In this document: positions 14,763 through 17,043 of the stretch, piece by piece
How the letters are laid out: each line of letters starts with the position of its first letter
Numbering within the stretch: the stretch's first letter is position 1
From: SZUA-365 sp964635845
GTDB lineage: Bacteria; Bacteroidota; Ignavibacteria; SZUA-365
Direction: 5' to 3'
Assembly (NCBI GenBank): GCA_964635845.1
Contig: CAZWNO010000088.1
Coordinates: 1-17,043 of the forward strand
DNA: 17,043 bases
Program-made: the position numbers and the translations under genes
The notes under the pieces: model-generated
Database searches by the model: none
Seen by the model: only the letters and a program-made list of their open reading frames with translations
What the model was told of the DNA's origin: nothing

Positions 14763-16076
14763 TCAGAAATGTACCCCCAGGGCGATCCCCCAGCTCCAGC
14801 TGCTGAAATCGAAGTCCGCGCCCCGGACGCTGAAACCTTCGACGGCTGTCGTGCTAAAGGAAGGGAGATAGATGTATTCCCCCCGGAGCCCGAGGGAGAG
14901 CGAGGGGTAGAGGTACACGCGAAAGTCGGTGAAGAGCATTGCGCTGAAGAGTCCGGAATCGAGCGACCGCACGTGCGTCTCGCTGACGTAGCTCGCGTTT
15001 ATCGTGGACGTGATTGTCGTCGTCAGCCTGCCGCGCAGCGACGCCCGTCCGATTCCGGCACCGCATAGCATGGAGAATGGCGACGACAGCTCCGTGTGCA
15101 GCGGTTCGTACTCGGCGACGGCGTACCAGGCGTCCGCCTGGTGATCCAGGTACAGCTGATGGATCAGTTCGCCGGCATAGGCGCCATTGCTCTCGTGGGA
15201 TTCCGGCTCGGTCAGATTCATGTACGCGATGCCGAGCGAGAGTCCCGGCAGCACGGTGCAGGACACCTGCGCCTTTCGGAAAAGGGTGAGGGGGCTGTCG
15301 GCATAGCCCTCCCACGGACCGAATTCCATCCGCGGGACATATCCCGCGTCGCGAAGGATGCGTTCGGTGCGCTTCGTCTCGACGGGATGAACTTCCGCGA
15401 CCTGCACGGTGAAATGCAGCATGGGCGGCGATCGGTCGGGCCGCACATAGCGCTCGAGACGTCGGAGTTCCTTTCGTCGCGCGGCCTCATCGACGTTGAG
15501 AGTGAATGGTTCCTCATCGCGTTCGACACTCTTCCCGATCAGGTACGCGACGAACCCTGTCGCCGCGCCGGAAAGCAGCGCCGTGATCAGCAGCGGGGAA
15601 GAGTCATCGCGGTAGATGTCGGCATAGGAACCCGGCGCGTCCCGCGTCATCATCGCGAGGGGAATTGCCCAGGTGCCGATCAGGAAGCCGTGCAGTCCGA
15701 TCGAGGATGCACGTTCACGGCCGGGAAGGGTGATGCGGACGATTTCGTCAAACGCGACGGCGCGCCGCATGCCGCGCGAAAGGACGAATATGCTGTCGCC
15801 GCCGAGGTCCAGCAGTTCACCCGCCACCTGATTTCCGTCCATCCGCTGGATGACGGTCTGCATCAGGAAGTTCTCGCGCGGGAGTGTCGTTCTCCACAGG
15901 CCCTGCCCGGCGGCGCTGCTATCCTCCTGCGCGTGCAGCGGCGTGATAGGCGTGATCAGTACCGAGGAGAGGAGGATGATCGGCAGCAGGCGGATCCTGC
16001 GTCCGCGGCACCCGCCGGAGGGATGTTGCCTCCGCGGGATACGGCGTGGTCGGGATGAAGCCGGTCTGGATTCCAT
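14763..16076 (-). CDS. Outer-membrane-type protein A, paralogue of protein B
   Basis: About 437 aa if started at the ATG at 16076. A long basic n-region is followed by RLLPIILLSSVLITPITPLHA and a cut near Gln50. Residues about 72-118 form the same small beta module as in protein B (MDGNQVAGELLDLGGDSIFVLSRG, then FDEIVRITLPG). Two hydrophobic stretches follow, then a roughly 200-residue beta-rich end with LHFTVQVAEVHPVE, SPLTLFRKAQVS, LGIAYMNLTEPE and the final SSWSWGIALGVHF. There is no clear ribosome site at 16076. It is chosen because the promoter at 16112-16139 starts transcripts near 16105, and because the resulting length (437 aa) matches its paralogue (443 aa). The frame upstream of 16076 is open but would lie before the transcript. 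It is first in the operon. Function unknown. Confidence 0.78.
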   Translation of the reverse strand: MESRPASSRPRRIPRRQHPSGGCRGRRIRLLPIILLSSVLITPITPLHAQEDSSAAGQGLWRTTLPRENFLMQTVIQRMDGNQVAGELLDLGGDSIFVLSRGMRRAVAFDEIVRITLPGRERASSIGLHGFLIGTWAIPLAMMTRDAPGSYADIYRDDSSPLLITALLSGAATGFVAYLIGKSVERDEEPFTLNVDEAARRKELRRLERYVRPDRSPPMLHFTVQVAEVHPVETKRTERILRDAGYVPRMEFGPWEGYADSPLTLFRKAQVSCTVLPGLSLGIAYMNLTEPESHESNGAYAGELIHQLYLDHQADAWYAVAEYEPLHTELSSPFSMLCGAGIGRASLRGRLTTTITSTINASYVSETHVRSLDSGLFSAMLFTDFRVYLYPSLSLGLRGEYIYLPSFSTTAVEGFSVRGADFDFSSWSWGIALGVHF

Positions 16077-16111
16077 TCGGATGCGTATGTCTGAAATACT
16101 GTTGGTTCCGC

Positions 16112-16139
16112 ATAGTACGGAGCGCGGCGATGGATTCAA
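16112..16139 (-). promoter_or_regulatory. Promoter of the protein A / acyl-synthesis operon
   Basis: On the minus strand TTGAAT (16134-16139), a 16-base spacer and TACTAT (16112-16117). The predicted start near 16105 leaves about 29 bases to the ATG of protein A. Confidence 0.6.
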
Positions 16140-16140
16140 A

Positions 16141-16176
16141 ATCCGGAAACGCGGCAGCCATCCGGAAACGCGGCAG
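16141..16176 (-). repeat. Two 17-bp direct repeats just upstream of the operon promoter
   Basis: CTGCCGCGTTTCCGGAT occurs twice without mismatch, at 16160-16176 and 16141-16157, with a period of 19 bases. The nearer copy ends one base from the -35 box. This is the usual place for an activator site. Confidence 0.65.
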
Positions 16177-16281
16177 ATGGCGGCGCCTGCAACCGTGACG
16201 CGGTTTCCCCGTATGAAATTCCTGCAGCCACTCCACGACAGGCATCCACCCTTCACCAATTACCGCTGAAAGGAATCGCAC

Positions 16282-16950
16282 GTGTTTATCGGACATTTCG
16301 GAGTCAGTTTCGCCGCAAAGAAGGTCGCACCGCGCGTGTCGCTGGGCACGTTGTTCATGGCCGGACAGTTCATCGACCTGCTCTGGCCGCTTTTTCTGCT
16401 GCTGGGTCTCGAGCACGTGGAAGTCGATCCCGGCAACACGGCGTTCACTCCTCTGCATTTCATCCACTATCCCTTCACGCACAGTTTCGCCGGCGTGCTG
16501 ATCTGGGCGCTGCTGTTCGGCGGTGTGTACTTCACGCTGCGGAAAGACGCGCGCTCGGCCCTGCTGCTGGGCGGACTGGTGCTCAGCCACTGGCTGCTGG
16601 ACCTTATCGTCCACCGCCCGGATCTGCAGCTGCTGCCCGGACTCGATTTCGTCGTCGGTTTCGGCCTGTGGAACAGTGTGGCGCTGACCATAGTCATCGA
16701 AGGACTGATTTTCGTCCTGGGCGTATGGATGTACCTGCGAACCACGACCTCCACAAACCGCAGGGGAAGCTGGGGACTCTGGGGCCTGCTGATCTTTCTC
16801 GCGGCTATCTACGTGACGAATCTCGCTGGTCCGCCACCTCCCGATGCACAGGCGATCGGCTACACGGGTCTTGCGCAATGGCTGCTCGTGGCGTGGGGAT
16901 ACTGGGTGGATGGGAATCGGAGGCACAGGAATCCGGTCGTGGGGGATTGA
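16282..16950 (+). CDS. YdjM-like membrane protein (putative metal-dependent hydrolase)
   Basis: A 222-aa integral membrane protein with about five to six hydrophobic spans. The His/Asp pattern fits the YdjM (membrane-bound metal-dependent hydrolase) family: H5 in FIGHFGVSFAAKK, the cluster H59/H62/H67 in LHFIHYPFTHSF, and H103/D107/H111 in SHWLLDLIVHRPDL. These residues would bind a metal at the membrane face. The substrate is not established for the family. The start codon is GTG with AAAGGA about eight bases upstream. It is transcribed away from the acyl-synthesis operon, and the 205-base divergent region between them contains that operon's promoter and direct repeats. A shared role in lipid or envelope metabolism is possible but unproven. 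Confidence 0.75.
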   Translation: MFIGHFGVSFAAKKVAPRVSLGTLFMAGQFIDLLWPLFLLLGLEHVEVDPGNTAFTPLHFIHYPFTHSFAGVLIWALLFGGVYFTLRKDARSALLLGGLVLSHWLLDLIVHRPDLQLLPGLDFVVGFGLWNSVALTIVIEGLIFVLGVWMYLRTTTSTNRRGSWGLWGLLIFLAAIYVTNLAGPPPPDAQAIGYTGLAQWLLVAWGYWVDGNRRHRNPVVGD

Positions 16951-16951
16951 A

Positions 16952-16997
16952 GACGAGCACGAGGACGAGGACGAGCACGAGCACGAGTACGAGCACG
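16952..16997. repeat. Hexanucleotide microsatellite, NACGAG about 7.5 copies
   Basis: Successive units GACGAG, CACGAG, GACGAG, GACGAG, CACGAG, CACGAG, TACGAG, then CACG. Only the first base of each unit varies. It begins two bases after the stop of the membrane protein gene. Confidence 0.9.
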
Positions 16998-17001
16998 CTT
17001 G

Positions 17002-17036
17002 CCCGCCGTAGTTCGCCGCAGGCGAACGAAGGCGGG
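17002..17036. repeat. REP-like interrupted hairpin
   Basis: CCCGCC and GTTCGCC pair with GGCGAAC and GGCGGG, around a GCA loop and a 3x3 internal bulge (GTA/GAA). No T run follows, so a repetitive extragenic palindrome or transcript-end stabiliser is more likely than an intrinsic terminator. It lies at the edge of the window. Confidence 0.6.
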
Positions 17037-17043
17037 AGCACGA

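Overview
The window is GC-rich bacterial DNA with tightly packed genes. An orphan type IX secretion sorting domain, Bacteroidota-style lipoprotein signals ending in TSC, and signal-peptide proteins with beta-rich C-termini ending in Phe suggest a GC-rich member of the Bacteroidota/Ignavibacteria/Kapabacteria (FCB) group. No rRNA or tRNA is present to fix the taxonomy.

Region 1 (1-2950, minus strand) holds redox enzymes: the N-terminal part of a GMC oxidoreductase, its small partner subunit (coupled TGATG junction), a 39-bp tandem repeat in the gap, and an aldonolactone-oxidase-type FAD enzyme. A near-perfect sigma70 promoter (TTGACA-N17-TAATAT) drives this group, and a palindrome lies directly upstream of its -35 box. 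Region 2 (2950-7835, plus strand) holds single genes: a SnoaL/NTF2-like protein, a soluble PAS hybrid histidine kinase with its own promoter, a remnant of a T9SS sorting domain, a small membrane protein, a second gene remnant, a lipoprotein with an Asp/His-rich tract followed by a perfect terminator, and a GIY-YIG-type protein.

Region 3 (7912-16139, minus strand) is the most interesting. A promoter preceded by two 17-bp direct repeats starts a run of genes: outer-membrane-type protein A, FabZ-like dehydratase, FabF-like ketosynthase, acyl carrier protein, FabL-like enoyl reductase, a 501-aa lipoprotein and outer-membrane-type protein B, which is a paralogue of A. An FNR-type reductase follows after a gap. 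This looks like a dedicated mini fatty-acid-synthase module bracketed by two duplicated envelope proteins, with a predicted lipoprotein in the same operon. Its acyl product and its purpose are unknown. No ketoreductase, acyltransferase or thioesterase is present, so primary metabolism would have to supply those steps. The dehydratase also appears to start at a rare ATC codon.

Region 4 (16282-17043, plus strand) holds a YdjM-like membrane protein, then a hexanucleotide microsatellite and a REP-like hairpin.
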